Below are positions 8,633-18,800 of a stretch of DNA of 64,000 nt, in pieces. Both the position numbers and the translations under genes were made by a program. Below the pieces are notes generated by a model. The model searched no databases and was not told the origin of the DNA. It saw nothing but the letters and a program-made list of their open reading frames with translations. Source of the DNA: Arenibacter echinorum (GTDB lineage: Bacteria; Bacteroidota; Bacteroidia; Flavobacteriales; Flavobacteriaceae); the NCBI RefSeq assembly GCF_003259375.1, contig NZ_QLLN01000002.1, forward strand, positions 248,001 to 312,000. The letters are read 5' to 3'. The number at the start of each line of letters is the position of its first letter. Position 1 is the first letter of the stretch.

Positions 8633-9634
8633 ATGAAAAACAATATAAAGTTTGCAATGTTGGGTGGTGGTAGCTGGGCAACTGCCATTGTTAAGATGTT
8701 GACAGAGAATGCCGATGTGGTTAATTGGTACATGCGCAATACCGATGCTATTGAACACATTAGAACACAGAAACACAACCCCAATTACCTAAGTTCGGTA
8801 GAATTTCATACAGAACAATTAAACCTCACGGACAATATTAATGAGGCTGTTGCCGATGCCGATGTCCTTATTTTTGCCATTCCCTCCGCTTTTTTAGAAA
8901 GCGAATTAAAGCAATTGACCGTAGATATCAAGGATAAGATTATTTTTTCGGCCATTAAAGGTATTGTGCCGGAATCCAGTTTGATCGTGGGAGAGCATTT
9001 TCATGTCAACTATAACGTTCCTTTCGAAAATATTGGGGTCATTACAGGACCATGTCATGCCGAAGAAGTTGCTTTGGAACGTTTGTCCTATTTAACCATA
9101 GCCTGTGCGGATACCGAAAAAGCCAAACTGGTGGCCAAACACCTAAGTAGCGACTACATAAAAACCAAAATATCCGACGATATTATAGGAACGGAATATG
9201 CTGCTATGTTAAAGAATATTTATGCTATTGCTGCCGGTATCGCCCATGGATTAGGCTATGGCGACAACTTCCAAAGTGTACTTATGAGCAACTCCATAAG
9301 AGAAATGAAGCGGTTTATAAAACGGGTACATAAGATGAAACGCAACATTAACGACTCTGCATATTTAGGGGACCTTTTGGTAACGGGCTACTCCGTTTTT
9401 AGCCGTAACCGTATGTTTGGGAATATGATAGGCAAAGGCTACACCGTAAAAAGTGCCATGATGGAAATGAAAATGGTGGCCGAAGGATATTATGCCACCA
9501 ATAGTGCCTATCTAATAGTTTCCAAACACAAGAAAAAGTCAAAAACGCCCATTCTAAATGCCGTTTACGAAGTGCTCTATGAAAATAAAAACCCGAAAAA
9601 GGTCTTTAAAGAGCTCACCGAAAAGCTGGATTAG
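8633..9634 (+). CDS. gpsA: NAD(P)H-dependent glycerol-3-phosphate dehydrogenase
   Basis: A 333-aa cytoplasmic dehydrogenase that reduces dihydroxyacetone phosphate to sn-glycerol-3-phosphate for phospholipid synthesis. The Rossmann motif is LGGGSWATAIVKML near residue 10. Further family marks are IFAIPSAFLESEL, the conserved GPCHAEEV segment (GPSHAEE in many homologues), the catalytic Lys region EYAAMLKNIYAIAAGIAHGLGYGDN and the C-terminal domain with GDLLVTGYSVFSRNRMFG. Length is normal for the family. It converges on glpD, which runs the opposite reaction with a quinone acceptor. Confidence 0.95.
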   Translation: MKNNIKFAMLGGGSWATAIVKMLTENADVVNWYMRNTDAIEHIRTQKHNPNYLSSVEFHTEQLNLTDNINEAVADADVLIFAIPSAFLESELKQLTVDIKDKIIFSAIKGIVPESSLIVGEHFHVNYNVPFENIGVITGPCHAEEVALERLSYLTIACADTEKAKLVAKHLSSDYIKTKISDDIIGTEYAAMLKNIYAIAAGIAHGLGYGDNFQSVLMSNSIREMKRFIKRVHKMKRNINDSAYLGDLLVTGYSVFSRNRMFGNMIGKGYTVKSAMMEMKMVAEGYYATNSAYLIVSKHKKKSKTPILNAVYEVLYENKNPKKVFKELTEKLD

Positions 9635-9685
9635 CCTCACGCTTTAACTCCCATAGGCCTCCAATAATCCCCCTAACCACTTTCC

Positions 9686-11353
9686 TTAAATTCGGTCTAG
9701 TGAAAAATTGGAATGCTCGTCCATTTCTCTTTCCAAGGTTTTCCGGTAGGAGTTAATTACCTCATCATCCAATTTATAAATAGTCTTGAACTCGGCTAGG
9801 ATGGGTTCCATCAAATTTCTAATACTATCTATATCAAAGTATAACCTTCCTGTTCTACGGATAAAAAAATCCATTGGAGTTTGTACCATTTCATTTTCTA
9901 TTGTAAACTTTAACTCGGCCTTTGCCATGCCCAACACATGATCATCCTCCTTCTGTTTGGAATAATACTGCAAAATTGTTTCGGTCTGCTTTCCATAATT
10001 GGTTACCAAATACCAGGCGTCATATTGAGAAAATCCCTCAGGGGTTAGTCTTTCATGGATTTCGGCAATATATTTCTTAACATATTTATACTTTTTAAAA
10101 TCGTTTCCGCAAAGAGGAATATGCTCCGTATCCGAATCCTTTACACTAATACCATAATCTTCTTCCATTTTTTTGGCCACCCTGTTCACCACGCGCTCCG
10201 CCATTTTACGATATCCCGTTAGCTTTCCGCCGGCAATACTTATGAGGCCGGAATCTGAAGTAAAAATTTCATCCTTTCGCGATAATTCAGAGGCAGACTT
10301 ACCTTCTTCGTGTATAAGCGGACGTAGACCTGCCCATGAAGAGATTATATCTTCCATTTCCAAATTTATCTTCGGAAACATATTATTTACTGCAGATATT
10401 AAATAAATGGCATCGGCCACATCCGTTTTTACGCTATCCTTGTTCTCATTAAAATTTGTGTCCGTAGTACCAATATAGGTAATCTTGCCCCTTGGAATCG
10501 CAAACATCATGCGTCCGTCCGGGATATCAAAATAAACGGATTGCTTTATAGGCAATTTCTCATAGGGAAAAACCAAATGCACCCCTTTGGTAAGATGTAG
10601 TCGCTTTCCTTTTTTGGAATTGTTAATACCCCTAAGCTCATCTACCCAAGGTCCTGCTGCGCTTATGACATATTTGGCCTTTATTGGGAATTCTGTATTC
10701 AAGGCCGTGTCCTTTACTTTAACCCCTGCAACCATATCCTCTTCATAAATAAAGTCCGTCACCTCGGCATAGTTTAGAGGCATGGCACCATATTGCAGGC
10801 TGGTCTTTATAGTCTCCATGGTGAGTCGGGCATCATCTGTCCTATACTCCGCATAATACCCCGCTCCTTTCAAAATCTTTTTGGGCAACAAAGGTTCCAA
10901 TTTTAGGGCCTCTTTCTTCTCCAACATTTTGCGTTTATCATCTCCTGTCACCTGGGCCAAAATATCATAGACCTTTAACCCAATAGACGTAAGCCATTTA
11001 CCATAGGACCCATTTTCTATCAATGGCAACAACATTTTCTCAGGCAGCACTAAATGTGGCGCCAAATTATGTACTATTGCCCTTTCGGAACCCACTTCCT
11101 TTACCAACCAGAAATCAAATTGTTTTAGATATCTCAAACCACCGTGAATCAGTTTTGTTGATTTACTACTGGTGCCAGATGCAAAGTCATTTTTTTCAAC
11201 CAAGGCGACTTTTAAGCCTCTGGATGCGGCATCCAATGCAATTCCACCACCTGTAATACCTCCACCTATAACCACCAGATCAAAGGTCTCCCCCTTTAGT
11301 TTGGCAATTGTTTTTTTCCTATCCAAATTAGAAAATCGAATATTTTTTGTCAT
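9686..11353 (-). CDS. glpD: Aerobic-type FAD-dependent glycerol-3-phosphate dehydrogenase
   Basis: A 555-aa flavoprotein that oxidises glycerol-3-phosphate to dihydroxyacetone phosphate at the inner membrane and passes electrons to quinone. The N-terminal dinucleotide motif is VVIGGGITGGGIALDAASRG, followed by the family signature SGTSSKSTKLIHGGLRYL. SAAGPWVD and the FAD C-terminal motif SIAGGKLTGYRKMAERV are present, and the C-terminal DAO_C domain occupies about residues 390-530. It lies 98 bp downstream of pbpC on the same strand. No glpF or glpK is visible here. Its 3' end faces that of gpsA, 51 bp away. Confidence 0.95.
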   Translation of the reverse strand: MTKNIRFSNLDRKKTIAKLKGETFDLVVIGGGITGGGIALDAASRGLKVALVEKNDFASGTSSKSTKLIHGGLRYLKQFDFWLVKEVGSERAIVHNLAPHLVLPEKMLLPLIENGSYGKWLTSIGLKVYDILAQVTGDDKRKMLEKKEALKLEPLLPKKILKGAGYYAEYRTDDARLTMETIKTSLQYGAMPLNYAEVTDFIYEEDMVAGVKVKDTALNTEFPIKAKYVISAAGPWVDELRGINNSKKGKRLHLTKGVHLVFPYEKLPIKQSVYFDIPDGRMMFAIPRGKITYIGTTDTNFNENKDSVKTDVADAIYLISAVNNMFPKINLEMEDIISSWAGLRPLIHEEGKSASELSRKDEIFTSDSGLISIAGGKLTGYRKMAERVVNRVAKKMEEDYGISVKDSDTEHIPLCGNDFKKYKYVKKYIAEIHERLTPEGFSQYDAWYLVTNYGKQTETILQYYSKQKEDDHVLGMAKAELKFTIENEMVQTPMDFFIRRTGRLYFDIDSIRNLMEPILAEFKTIYKLDDEVINSYRKTLEREMDEHSNFSLDRI

Positions 11354-11451
11354 CTTTTTATACGATATCAGTTTATTGCGGCTGTATTTATCTTACTTTG
11401 ACCAATGTCATTAAAGGTAATTGATTATAGATCCAAATCAAAGGACAATTG

Positions 11452-13842
11452 TTACTCTATCGTTATCTTTATAACCACTTCATTGCCCAGGGCATCAACT
11501 GCCGTAATTCCATGCTCTCCAGGTACGGGCATCAATCCTATTTCGTGATAGTCTGTGGTTTGACCCATAAATTTCTCATCCAAATACCAATAAACCGGTG
11601 TTGCCGGTTTAACATGGGCCAACTTAACTACCAATTCATTTTTCTTACCTTCAAAATTTCTTGCCAGGGTAATTATACTTCCGTTCCTTGGATATATAAA
11701 CTCCATTGAGGCAGTATTGGTTTCACTACAATTTTCTGGAAAGGGAGGCAAGTTCCTGTAGGAAGGATGTCCCTTTTTATAATAGTATTCCATCAATGGG
11801 GGCAATACAAACCAAGATTCACTGACCGTTTCGGACAAATCTGCACAGGAGGAATTGACCCTGAACTGCTTCTGAGCATTTAAATGCACCAATTGATGAT
11901 AGGCACATGCCTTTACGAAATTTTGCTTTTTGGGAATAGAAATTACTGTTTTGGGACAAATGTCAGTAGCCAGGTAACCACTTTCCGAACATACTGTAAT
12001 TTCCGTAAACTCATCCTCTGGCTTTTGAAACCAGGAAGACCTGGGCAGAACATCGAAAACATCGAATAAAATTGGTGCGGCACTGGTAAGTCCGGTTACA
12101 TTTGGTCTTCCTTCTCCATCGGCATTTCCGGCCCAAACCCCAACTACGTGGTCTTTGGTAATGCCAATGGCCCAGGCATCCTTGTTTCCAAAACTGGTAC
12201 CCGTTTTCCAAGCTATTTGTTTGGAGGAATCAAAAAACTCCCAAGATTCACTGCCCTCGGGCCGGTTGACCTTTTTCATGGCCTCAAAAGTGAGATAGAT
12301 GCTGGCTGCATCAAAAATAGTCACTTCGGTAGATTTGGTGCCAAAATCTACCTTGGTTTCCGATGTTAGGATTGGTTCTACAAATTCCTTGGTATAGTAC
12401 TCACTGGAGGTGGCGTTAAAATGGTTTACGGTTGATGCCATGGAGGCATAGGTCTTGCACAAATCCCACAAGTTGCTCTCTGCTCCGCCAAGAATTAATG
12501 TTAAACCATAATGATCGGCAGACTTATCCAGGCCCCTTAAATTAAACAAATCCAGTTGATCCCTAAATTTTTCAAGTCCGTAGGAACGTAGCAAGCGCAC
12601 TGCAGGGATATTTAAGGACTTGGCCAAAGCTTTATCGGCCTCCACGGCGCCACTATAGCTTTCGTTAAAATTCTCAGGGGTATAACCTGCAATTTGGGTG
12701 GGAACATCGGGTATTAGCATACCGGGCAACAATTCTCCCGCATTCATCATGGCGGTATACAATAAAGGCTTTAGCACACTCCCAGTACTGCGATTTGCCT
12801 GCACCATATCCACATCCTTTTCGTGTTCGTTGTCCGTTGGAGTGTTACCAACGTATGAAAGTACCTTACGTGTTTTAACATCCATCAACAGAACTGCCGC
12901 ATTGTAAACCTGATTCTGCTTCAAGTTTTTATAATGCTTATTTACAATACTGTTTATACTGGCCTGTAGGTTCTCATCCACATGGGTCAAAATTCTTTTC
13001 CCCTTATATTTATTGGCCAAATATTGAACCAAATGGGGTGATGTATCCGGTAATTGAAAAGGCTTTTTAGGCAATTCTTCCAAAAGCGAAAGCTGGTAAG
13101 TAGTACTATCTATATAATTATTATCCAGTAATTTATGAAGTAATCTATTTCTTTTGTTCAGCAGTTTTTTTTGATTTTTTCCAGGGTAAATCAAACTTGG
13201 CGCATTCGGCAATACGGCCAAAGTAGCTGCTTCGGCCCATGACAATTGACTGGGCTGCATACCAAAGTAACGCCAAGCTGCGGCCTCCAACCCTACCACA
13301 TTACCACCAAATGGGGCATGACTGGCATATAGTTTTAAAATATATTTCTTGGAATACCCCAACTCTAATCTTGTAGCCAAAACCAGTTCCCTCACTTTTT
13401 CCCAATAGGACCGTTTTTTGTGGTTACGGGATAAACGTATCACCTGTTGGGTAAGGGTACTGCCCCCCCTTACTGTTTTCCCTGCCAAAATATTAGCTAA
13501 AAAAGCTTTGCCTATGGAAATGGGATTAAAACCGGGGTGCCAATAAAAATGGGCGTCCTCAAAATTTAAAATACAGGTCTCAAATTTGTAGGGCACGCTG
13601 TCCACCACCGGGAATCTCCATTGCCCGTCCTCGGCAATAAGTGCTCCCAAAAGTTTGCCCGATCTACTCTCAACAACGGTAGCATGGGGGGTATGGAATA
13701 GTTGTTTGGGCAAACAGAAATAATAGGCAATCAGCAGTAAAGTAAGGATAAGCAACTTCTTAGGGTGCTTTTGAATTAGCCCCTTCAACCTTTGTAAGGT
13801 TGTTACTCCCTTGTCTGGATCACTATCCGTTCCCAAATTCAT
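11452..13842 (-). CDS. pbpC: Penicillin-binding protein 1C
   Basis: A 796-aa bifunctional class A penicillin-binding protein of the PBP1C type. A cytoplasmic N-terminus and one membrane anchor (KKLLILTLLLIAYYFCLP) precede the glycosyltransferase domain (FEDAHFYWHPGF with its catalytic Glu, RGGSTLTQQV). The transpeptidase motifs are SVLK at about residue 355, SLN (AKSLNIPAVRLL) and KTG (WKTGTSFGNKDAWAIG). A C-terminal BiPBP_C domain follows after residue 700. The start at 13842 (MNLGTDSDPDKG) overlaps the preceding gene by 20 bp; the frame is open further up but inside that gene. In E. coli pbpC adjoins the alpha-2-macroglobulin gene yfhM, and such a gene lies 2 kb upstream here. Confidence 0.93.
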   Translation of the reverse strand: MNLGTDSDPDKGVTTLQRLKGLIQKHPKKLLILTLLLIAYYFCLPKQLFHTPHATVVESRSGKLLGALIAEDGQWRFPVVDSVPYKFETCILNFEDAHFYWHPGFNPISIGKAFLANILAGKTVRGGSTLTQQVIRLSRNHKKRSYWEKVRELVLATRLELGYSKKYILKLYASHAPFGGNVVGLEAAAWRYFGMQPSQLSWAEAATLAVLPNAPSLIYPGKNQKKLLNKRNRLLHKLLDNNYIDSTTYQLSLLEELPKKPFQLPDTSPHLVQYLANKYKGKRILTHVDENLQASINSIVNKHYKNLKQNQVYNAAVLLMDVKTRKVLSYVGNTPTDNEHEKDVDMVQANRSTGSVLKPLLYTAMMNAGELLPGMLIPDVPTQIAGYTPENFNESYSGAVEADKALAKSLNIPAVRLLRSYGLEKFRDQLDLFNLRGLDKSADHYGLTLILGGAESNLWDLCKTYASMASTVNHFNATSSEYYTKEFVEPILTSETKVDFGTKSTEVTIFDAASIYLTFEAMKKVNRPEGSESWEFFDSSKQIAWKTGTSFGNKDAWAIGITKDHVVGVWAGNADGEGRPNVTGLTSAAPILFDVFDVLPRSSWFQKPEDEFTEITVCSESGYLATDICPKTVISIPKKQNFVKACAYHQLVHLNAQKQFRVNSSCADLSETVSESWFVLPPLMEYYYKKGHPSYRNLPPFPENCSETNTASMEFIYPRNGSIITLARNFEGKKNELVVKLAHVKPATPVYWYLDEKFMGQTTDYHEIGLMPVPGEHGITAVDALGNEVVIKITIE

Positions 13843-14134
13843 ATTCCCTTTCCACCATACAAATACGGACCTTATACCATTTGTACCATTCTTCCCTGCC
13901 TTTTTTTTGGGCAAACAAATGATCCGCCTGCATTTTCCAATCCGCAATGGCACCCAGACTATCCCAATAACTTACGCTGATCCCTATTTGGTCCCTGGCG
14001 CTTTCAAAGCCTAGAAAGCCTGTCTGACTTTTTGCCAATAACTCCATCTGATGGGCCATTTCCAAATACCCCTTATCATCTTTTGTTGTAACAGAAGTAA
14101 ATATTACCGCGTAATAAGGCTTTTTAAGTTCCAT
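13823..14134 (-). CDS. Antibiotic biosynthesis monooxygenase (ABM) domain protein
   Basis: A 103-aa single-domain protein with the dimeric alpha/beta barrel pattern of ABM proteins: YYAVIFTSV strand, a helix with YLEMAHQMELLAKSQTGFLGFES, then ISVSYWDSLGAIADWKMQADHLFAQ, which holds the usual YW..L..I..WK..A.H signature. Members range from small monooxygenases to proteins of unknown role, so a reaction cannot be named. Its last 20 bp overlap the pbpC start, suggesting translational coupling. It lies 2 bp downstream of another small gene, forming a three-gene unit with pbpC. Confidence 0.85.
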   Translation of the reverse strand: MELKKPYYAVIFTSVTTKDDKGYLEMAHQMELLAKSQTGFLGFESARDQIGISVSYWDSLGAIADWKMQADHLFAQKKGREEWYKWYKVRICMVEREYEFGNG

Positions 14135-14136
14135 AT

Positions 14137-14493
14137 CTATAAAATGTATTCCTTTTCCAAGAAATAGCTCACCAAAGCTTCTTTCATTAAAACGGATTGT
14201 TCGCCGGCCTTTAATGGGGGCAGTTCTTCCTTTATGTTATAATGTGGCCAGCCATCTTCATCAAAAAAATCGAATTCATAATATCCATAAGGTTCCAATA
14301 ACCTGCAGATAGCTATATGCATTAGATTTAATTTTTCATCCTTCTTAAAGGTGTTATGAATTTGCCCCAGTTCCTGAACTCCTACCAGATATATAATGGC
14401 ATCCAATTCCAGGGGATCGTTGTCCGCAAATTGGGAAGACAGTTTTTTTACCAAAATCTCCCACCTATCTTTTAATTGTGTGTCTCTAGACAT
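14137..14493 (-). CDS. Conserved flavobacterial hypothetical protein
   Basis: A 118-aa acidic soluble protein without signal peptide or membrane segment. It is predicted largely helical (RWEILVKKLSSQFADNDPLELDAIIYLVGVQELGQ), then a tryptophan/tyrosine-rich acidic segment (YYEFDFFDEDGWPHYN) and a helical tail. I do not recognise an assigned function. It is the first gene of the unit that continues with the ABM protein and pbpC, and it has an exact -7 box 63-70 bp upstream, back to back with the cvpA promoter. Confidence 0.8.
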   Translation of the reverse strand: MSRDTQLKDRWEILVKKLSSQFADNDPLELDAIIYLVGVQELGQIHNTFKKDEKLNLMHIAICRLLEPYGYYEFDFFDEDGWPHYNIKEELPPLKAGEQSVLMKEALVSYFLEKEYIL

Positions 14494-14555
14494 CGTAATT
14501 TATCTTAATTTGAATCTATTGTTGGATTCACTAACCCAAACAGAATAGAATTCTT

Positions 14556-14563
14556 CAAAGGTA
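14556..14563 (-). promoter_or_regulatory. -7 box (TACCTTTG) for the pbpC operon
   Basis: The minus strand reads TACCTTTG, an exact TAnnTTTG box, with a TTG 22 nt upstream in TTTTGAC. The predicted transcript has a leader of about 55 nt. It lies almost back to back with the cvpA promoter at 14577-14584. Confidence 0.5.
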
Positions 14564-14576
14564 CAAATCAAAGTTT

Positions 14577-14584
14577 TATATTTG
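14577..14584 (+). promoter_or_regulatory. -7 box (TATATTTG) for cvpA
   Basis: Exact TAnnTTTG match, 16-23 bp upstream of the ATG at 14600, giving a leader of about 10 nt. The two divergent -7 boxes are only 13 bp apart, so polymerases on the two promoters should compete. Confidence 0.5.
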
Positions 14585-14599
14585 TCAAAAGACTTTTGT

Positions 14600-15148
14600 A
14601 TGGGTGTATTGGATATTATTATTGGACTACTATTACTATACGGCCTATACAAAGGAATTAAAAATGGGCTCTTTGTAGAATTGGCTTCTCTTATTGCCCT
14701 TGTTGCAGGTTTGTACGGTGCCATTCACTTCTCCTATATTGTTGGGGAATATCTTTCCAAAAATATGGAGTGGAACGAAAGATATATGAACACTGCTTCC
14801 TTCTTGATTACCTTTATTATTATTGTCCTTGTTGTAAATATGGCCGGAAGATTGTTGACCAAGATTGCCGATTTTGCCATGTTGGGAATACTAAACAAAA
14901 TAGCGGGAGGAATATTTGGCGCACTCAAGGTTGCTGTAATCCTCGGCGCCCTATTGATATTTTTTGACAGGACCAATAATCAACTTGGATTTGTTAAGCA
15001 AGAATCAATTGACGAATCCAAACTATATATGCCTGTAAAGGAAATAGGGGCTCTTGTTTTTAGCAAGGTGCTTAAGGATAACGAACCTCTTGAAGTTGAA
15101 CCACCACAGAACAAGGATAAAAACACCTTCATTAAGGTAGGTGGTTAA
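14600..15148 (+). CDS. cvpA: CvpA family membrane protein
   Basis: A 182-aa integral membrane protein of the CvpA (colicin V production accessory) family. It opens with MGVLDIIIGLLLLYGLYKGIKNGL, the family N-terminus, has four membrane segments (roughly residues 3-20, 26-45, 63-85, 100-122) and ends in a charged cytoplasmic tail. ATG at 14600 is chosen because the family match starts there and the promoter box lies just upstream. CvpA proteins contribute to envelope homeostasis; the molecular role is not established. It is monocistronic and ends in a 12-bp-stem hairpin. Confidence 0.88.
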   Translation: MGVLDIIIGLLLLYGLYKGIKNGLFVELASLIALVAGLYGAIHFSYIVGEYLSKNMEWNERYMNTASFLITFIIIVLVVNMAGRLLTKIADFAMLGILNKIAGGIFGALKVAVILGALLIFFDRTNNQLGFVKQESIDESKLYMPVKEIGALVFSKVLKDNEPLEVEPPQNKDKNTFIKVGG

Positions 15149-15150
15149 TT

Positions 15151-15201
15151 ATATCATCCTAAGGCACCAAAAAAATAATTTGGCAGCCATTAGGATGATA
15201 T
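15151..15201. terminator. Hairpin between convergent cvpA and lipocalin-like genes
   Basis: Perfect 12-bp arms ATATCATCCTAA (15151-15162) and TTAGGATGATAT (15190-15201) enclose a 27-nt loop that can pair further (GGC/GCC). There is no strong T-run on either side, so termination efficiency is uncertain. Confidence 0.6.
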
Positions 15202-15221
15202 GATCTTTCTCTCAATACCAA

Positions 15222-15752
15222 TTAATCGGTGGCTCCCATTTTAGTATAGGTAAAGGTAACGTCTGTCTGCACGGTTTGCCCATTTACATCTGTTATGTTA
15301 TAGTTGGAAGTAGTGGTAAATGCAGATTTGCCCTCATTGAAAACAATTTTCAAATTTTGAGCGGAACAATTCCCAATTAAACCTAGGATGTCACTGGAAA
15401 GTTTCCAAGTCCCTTCAATCTTAAGTTTAGTACTACAGTTGGACGCATTTTGACCCTGTGCGAATTCGTAGGCGCGACCAGGTCCAAAAGTATACTCGGC
15501 ATCCTTTTCACAGTCCGTATATTGCACATAAATATCCTTTTTTGGATTCTGCACGTCATCTTTGGTAATATCTACTTCCTTTACCGCAACAATGGCCGTC
15601 AACTCCCAAGTCCCGAGCAAATCATTTTCCTCCGCAACAAGTGCCCCTTCATAATCAGCAGGACATTCAACTGTATTATCCGTACTACAGCCTACCAATA
15701 AGCTGTTAAACGCAATAGCCCCAAAGAGCCCAAACCAAATTATTTTTTTCAT
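15222..15752 (-). CDS. Lipocalin-like lipoprotein
   Basis: A 176-aa lipoprotein with signal peptide and lipobox SLLVGC. The mature domain carries the pattern of lipocalin-like/DUF5004-type proteins of Bacteroidota: LLGTWELTAIVAVKE near the start, a mid-domain KIEGTWKLSSD and antiparallel strands to the C-terminus. Paired cysteines (CPADYEG, TDCEKDAEY, SNCSTKL, GNCSAQN) suggest disulfides in the periplasm or outer membrane. Ligand and role are unknown. It is monocistronic. A 10-bp palindrome ATGATATCAT lies directly upstream of the start codon (15753-15762). Confidence 0.8.
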   Translation of the reverse strand: MKKIIWFGLFGAIAFNSLLVGCSTDNTVECPADYEGALVAEENDLLGTWELTAIVAVKEVDITKDDVQNPKKDIYVQYTDCEKDAEYTFGPGRAYEFAQGQNASNCSTKLKIEGTWKLSSDILGLIGNCSAQNLKIVFNEGKSAFTTTSNYNITDVNGQTVQTDVTFTYTKMGATD

Positions 15753-15843
15753 ATGATATCATTTATATTTTTATTTATAAATGCAAAAAATACAAAATGG
15801 TTGCGTTAAGGAGCATTCATTTTTTTAGGGGCGCCAAGAACAA

Positions 15844-18800
15844 TTACTGCACTACTTCTACCCATTGGCCCTTGGTACGCACAGCATAATCATTGTTGTA
15901 CATTGCCTCTGCCTGTATCCCTGGCAAATAATATCTTCCCAAATAAGAGGCATTCAACAATACCCTGAACACTTTTGTTTCGTTCTTCTTCATGTCAAAA
16001 TAAAAATTGGCCCTATCATCCCTCAAATCCGTATAAGTCACCTCGTTTTCAGCAAAATCGCCAAAATCCGTGAACCTAGTATTCACTATTTCCCAGCCAC
16101 TAGGGAATATTTCGGACAATGCCACATTTTTAATCAATTCTGCCTTGGTATTGGTAAGCGATACTTCTGCGACAAAATCCGTGCCCTGCATTATGGTGGA
16201 AGGGTCCAATTTAATGCCGTTCCTTCCCTTAAAGACCACATTGGCCACCAAATTCCGTTGCAACTCCCTTTCCTCTCCCACAGGCAAAATCCCACTCTTT
16301 ATGATACTCACATAAAGCAAATTTTCGCCAGTATTTTTTATATTGATGGAATTGGTCCCCGTTCTAATACCCAATTCTGTATTGGCCAAGGTTTTGTCCG
16401 TGTTAATGGTGGTATTGCCTCCATTAACATCTATACTGGCCTTAATTCCCTTACCCCCTATCATATCGGCAAATTTTGCCAGTGCCAGGAGGCAATAGGC
16501 AGTACTCTGGGTACTCATCCATTGATCTGAACTTAAACGTTGTGCTAAATTCTTGGCCATTTCCTGAGCCTTTACCTTATCATTTAAAAGCACAAAGGTT
16601 TCCAAGGCCATTGCCATATTGCGATTGGAGGATCCATAGGTTTGGTAATCATATTTGCCTTCTGAAAAATCATAATTGGCAGATTTAATTATTTGTTGGG
16701 CCACAGATTCCTGACCAACAAGTCCGTAAGCAGCCGCCAAGCGGAATTTCCCCTCATTGGATAGATTGGGTGTTTCCCTTAGTCTGTTCATTGAAGCAAT
16801 ATCCGCATTTCCAGAAAGTGCAAGGGTATACAGGCGATATGCCTGGGCCAAATCTGAAGACCCTGTTCCCGATCTCCATTGTCTAGCTATATTCTGCTGA
16901 TAATTTAACCAGGATGACCTAAATCCTAGGGGCAAAACATATCCCTTTTTCTCTGCCTCCAATAAAAAGTGTCCTACATAGGAGGAACTCCAATCATCGG
17001 CATAATTCTGTCCTGGCCAATAGGCGAAACCTCCATGTGGGGTTTGATAGCTACCTACCCTTTTTATGGCACTTTCAACATTTTGCTGTATCTCCTTTTT
17101 CTTTGTTGTGTTAATATCGAAGATATCCGTAATAAATAACTGAGGAAAAGCACTAGAGGTGGTCTGCTCCAAACACCCATGCGGGTATTGTATCAAATAT
17201 TGCATTCTTCCATTAAAATTCATGGGTGGAAGGGTAGAAAATTCCACCTCCGCATTATTGCTTCCGGGAATACCAAAAGTTTCAAGGTCTATATTTTTGC
17301 TACTAGTGGCCTCCAAGACAATATCCTCTGTAACCGTAGTCAATGGATTAGGGTTTACCACATCTATAGGCACCTCAAAAGATGCCTTTTCCCCATTACC
17401 CGAAGCCTCCACCACAACCTTGCCGATACCTTTAAAATCGGCTACCTTTAATTGAAAATAAGCCATTTTTTCATCGGGTTGGGTGAAAGAAACGTTTTGT
17501 ACGGACTTCCCTTCTATGCTGAAGGAAGGATCCGGTTTAATTTTTAGCGTCACTTCCTTAACCTTGTCTTCCATAACAAAAACAGTAACCGGTAAAGTCA
17601 CCGTCTCCCCAGGGGTAATTTTCCTTGGCAAAGAAGCCAATACCATAAGAGGTTTTCTTACGGGGGTTGCTTTTTCTGCCATGCCATATGCGGCTTCCCC
17701 TGAATTTCCTGCTATGACCATTGTACGTACCGAACCAACATATTTGGGAATGTCTATTGTATGTGATTTTGTCTCCCCCTTATTCAAGCTAAAGGGGCCC
17801 AAATAAACCACCATAGGTTCAAAGCGATTGGCCTTTTTATTTTTGGCACCGGCCAATTCTCCGTCCCCACCTATAGCAAAAACCTGATTTATTCTTCCAC
17901 CAAAGGCCCCGATTACATCATCGTATACATCCCAACTCCGTACCCCAAGTGCTTCCCTTGCATAAAAAGTATTCCACGGATTTGGAGTTTTATAACGTGT
18001 TAGATCCAACAAGCCTTCATCCACAATGGCAATACTATAGGTCATGGCCCTGCCTTGTTTCTCATTTACTTTGATGGTTATACTTTCCTCAGGCTTTAAG
18101 ACATCCGGCATAGCAATTTCTGGTTGCAGTTTGGTCATAGGATCTTCTACCGATATAGGAACTACCCCGTACATCCGTATAGGGGAATCGTTTAAAGTAG
18201 TGGCATGTGGTTGCAACAAACTAATATTGATGTAAACATTGGGGGTATACAATTCGGATATAGGAATTTCAAATTTTGTTTCCCCTTTTTCGGATTCCAC
18301 CCATTGCGAATGCAGTACTTCACTACCATTTTCAACGGTAACCAATGCCCTGCCACCTTCTGAACCAGGAAAGGTAACGATGACCGTTTCCCCTACTTTA
18401 TAGACTTCCTTATCCGTGGAGAACATTAACATAGTGGCGGCGGAAGGATCATTTTTCATGGATTTTCCGGCCCATCCCGGCCAATCTACGTATATTGTTT
18501 TACCAGTTGCATGCCCTCCCTTTGGATCTTCCACTCTAACCAAATAGCGGCCCCATTCGGGATATTTTAACACAAAATTAAATGATGCCTTACCATTGGA
18601 ATCAGTACTTATGGTTTCCTCCAATACTTTTTCCTGATACTCACTACTGCTAAAACTGGAAAGATTATCGGCAGAAGTCTCCCACCACCATCTCCAGCTC
18701 ACTTTATAAATAGTCGCCTTTAAATTGTTTGTGGCTTTGGGATTGCCCATTTCATCTACGGTTACCACTTCAAACTTATGGGACTCATTTGTGAGCAGCA

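Noticed and set aside
13843-13953. pbpC starting at the earlier in-frame ATG at 13953
   Set aside because: It would lie deep inside the ABM gene and add a cysteine-rich basic extension not seen in PBP1C.
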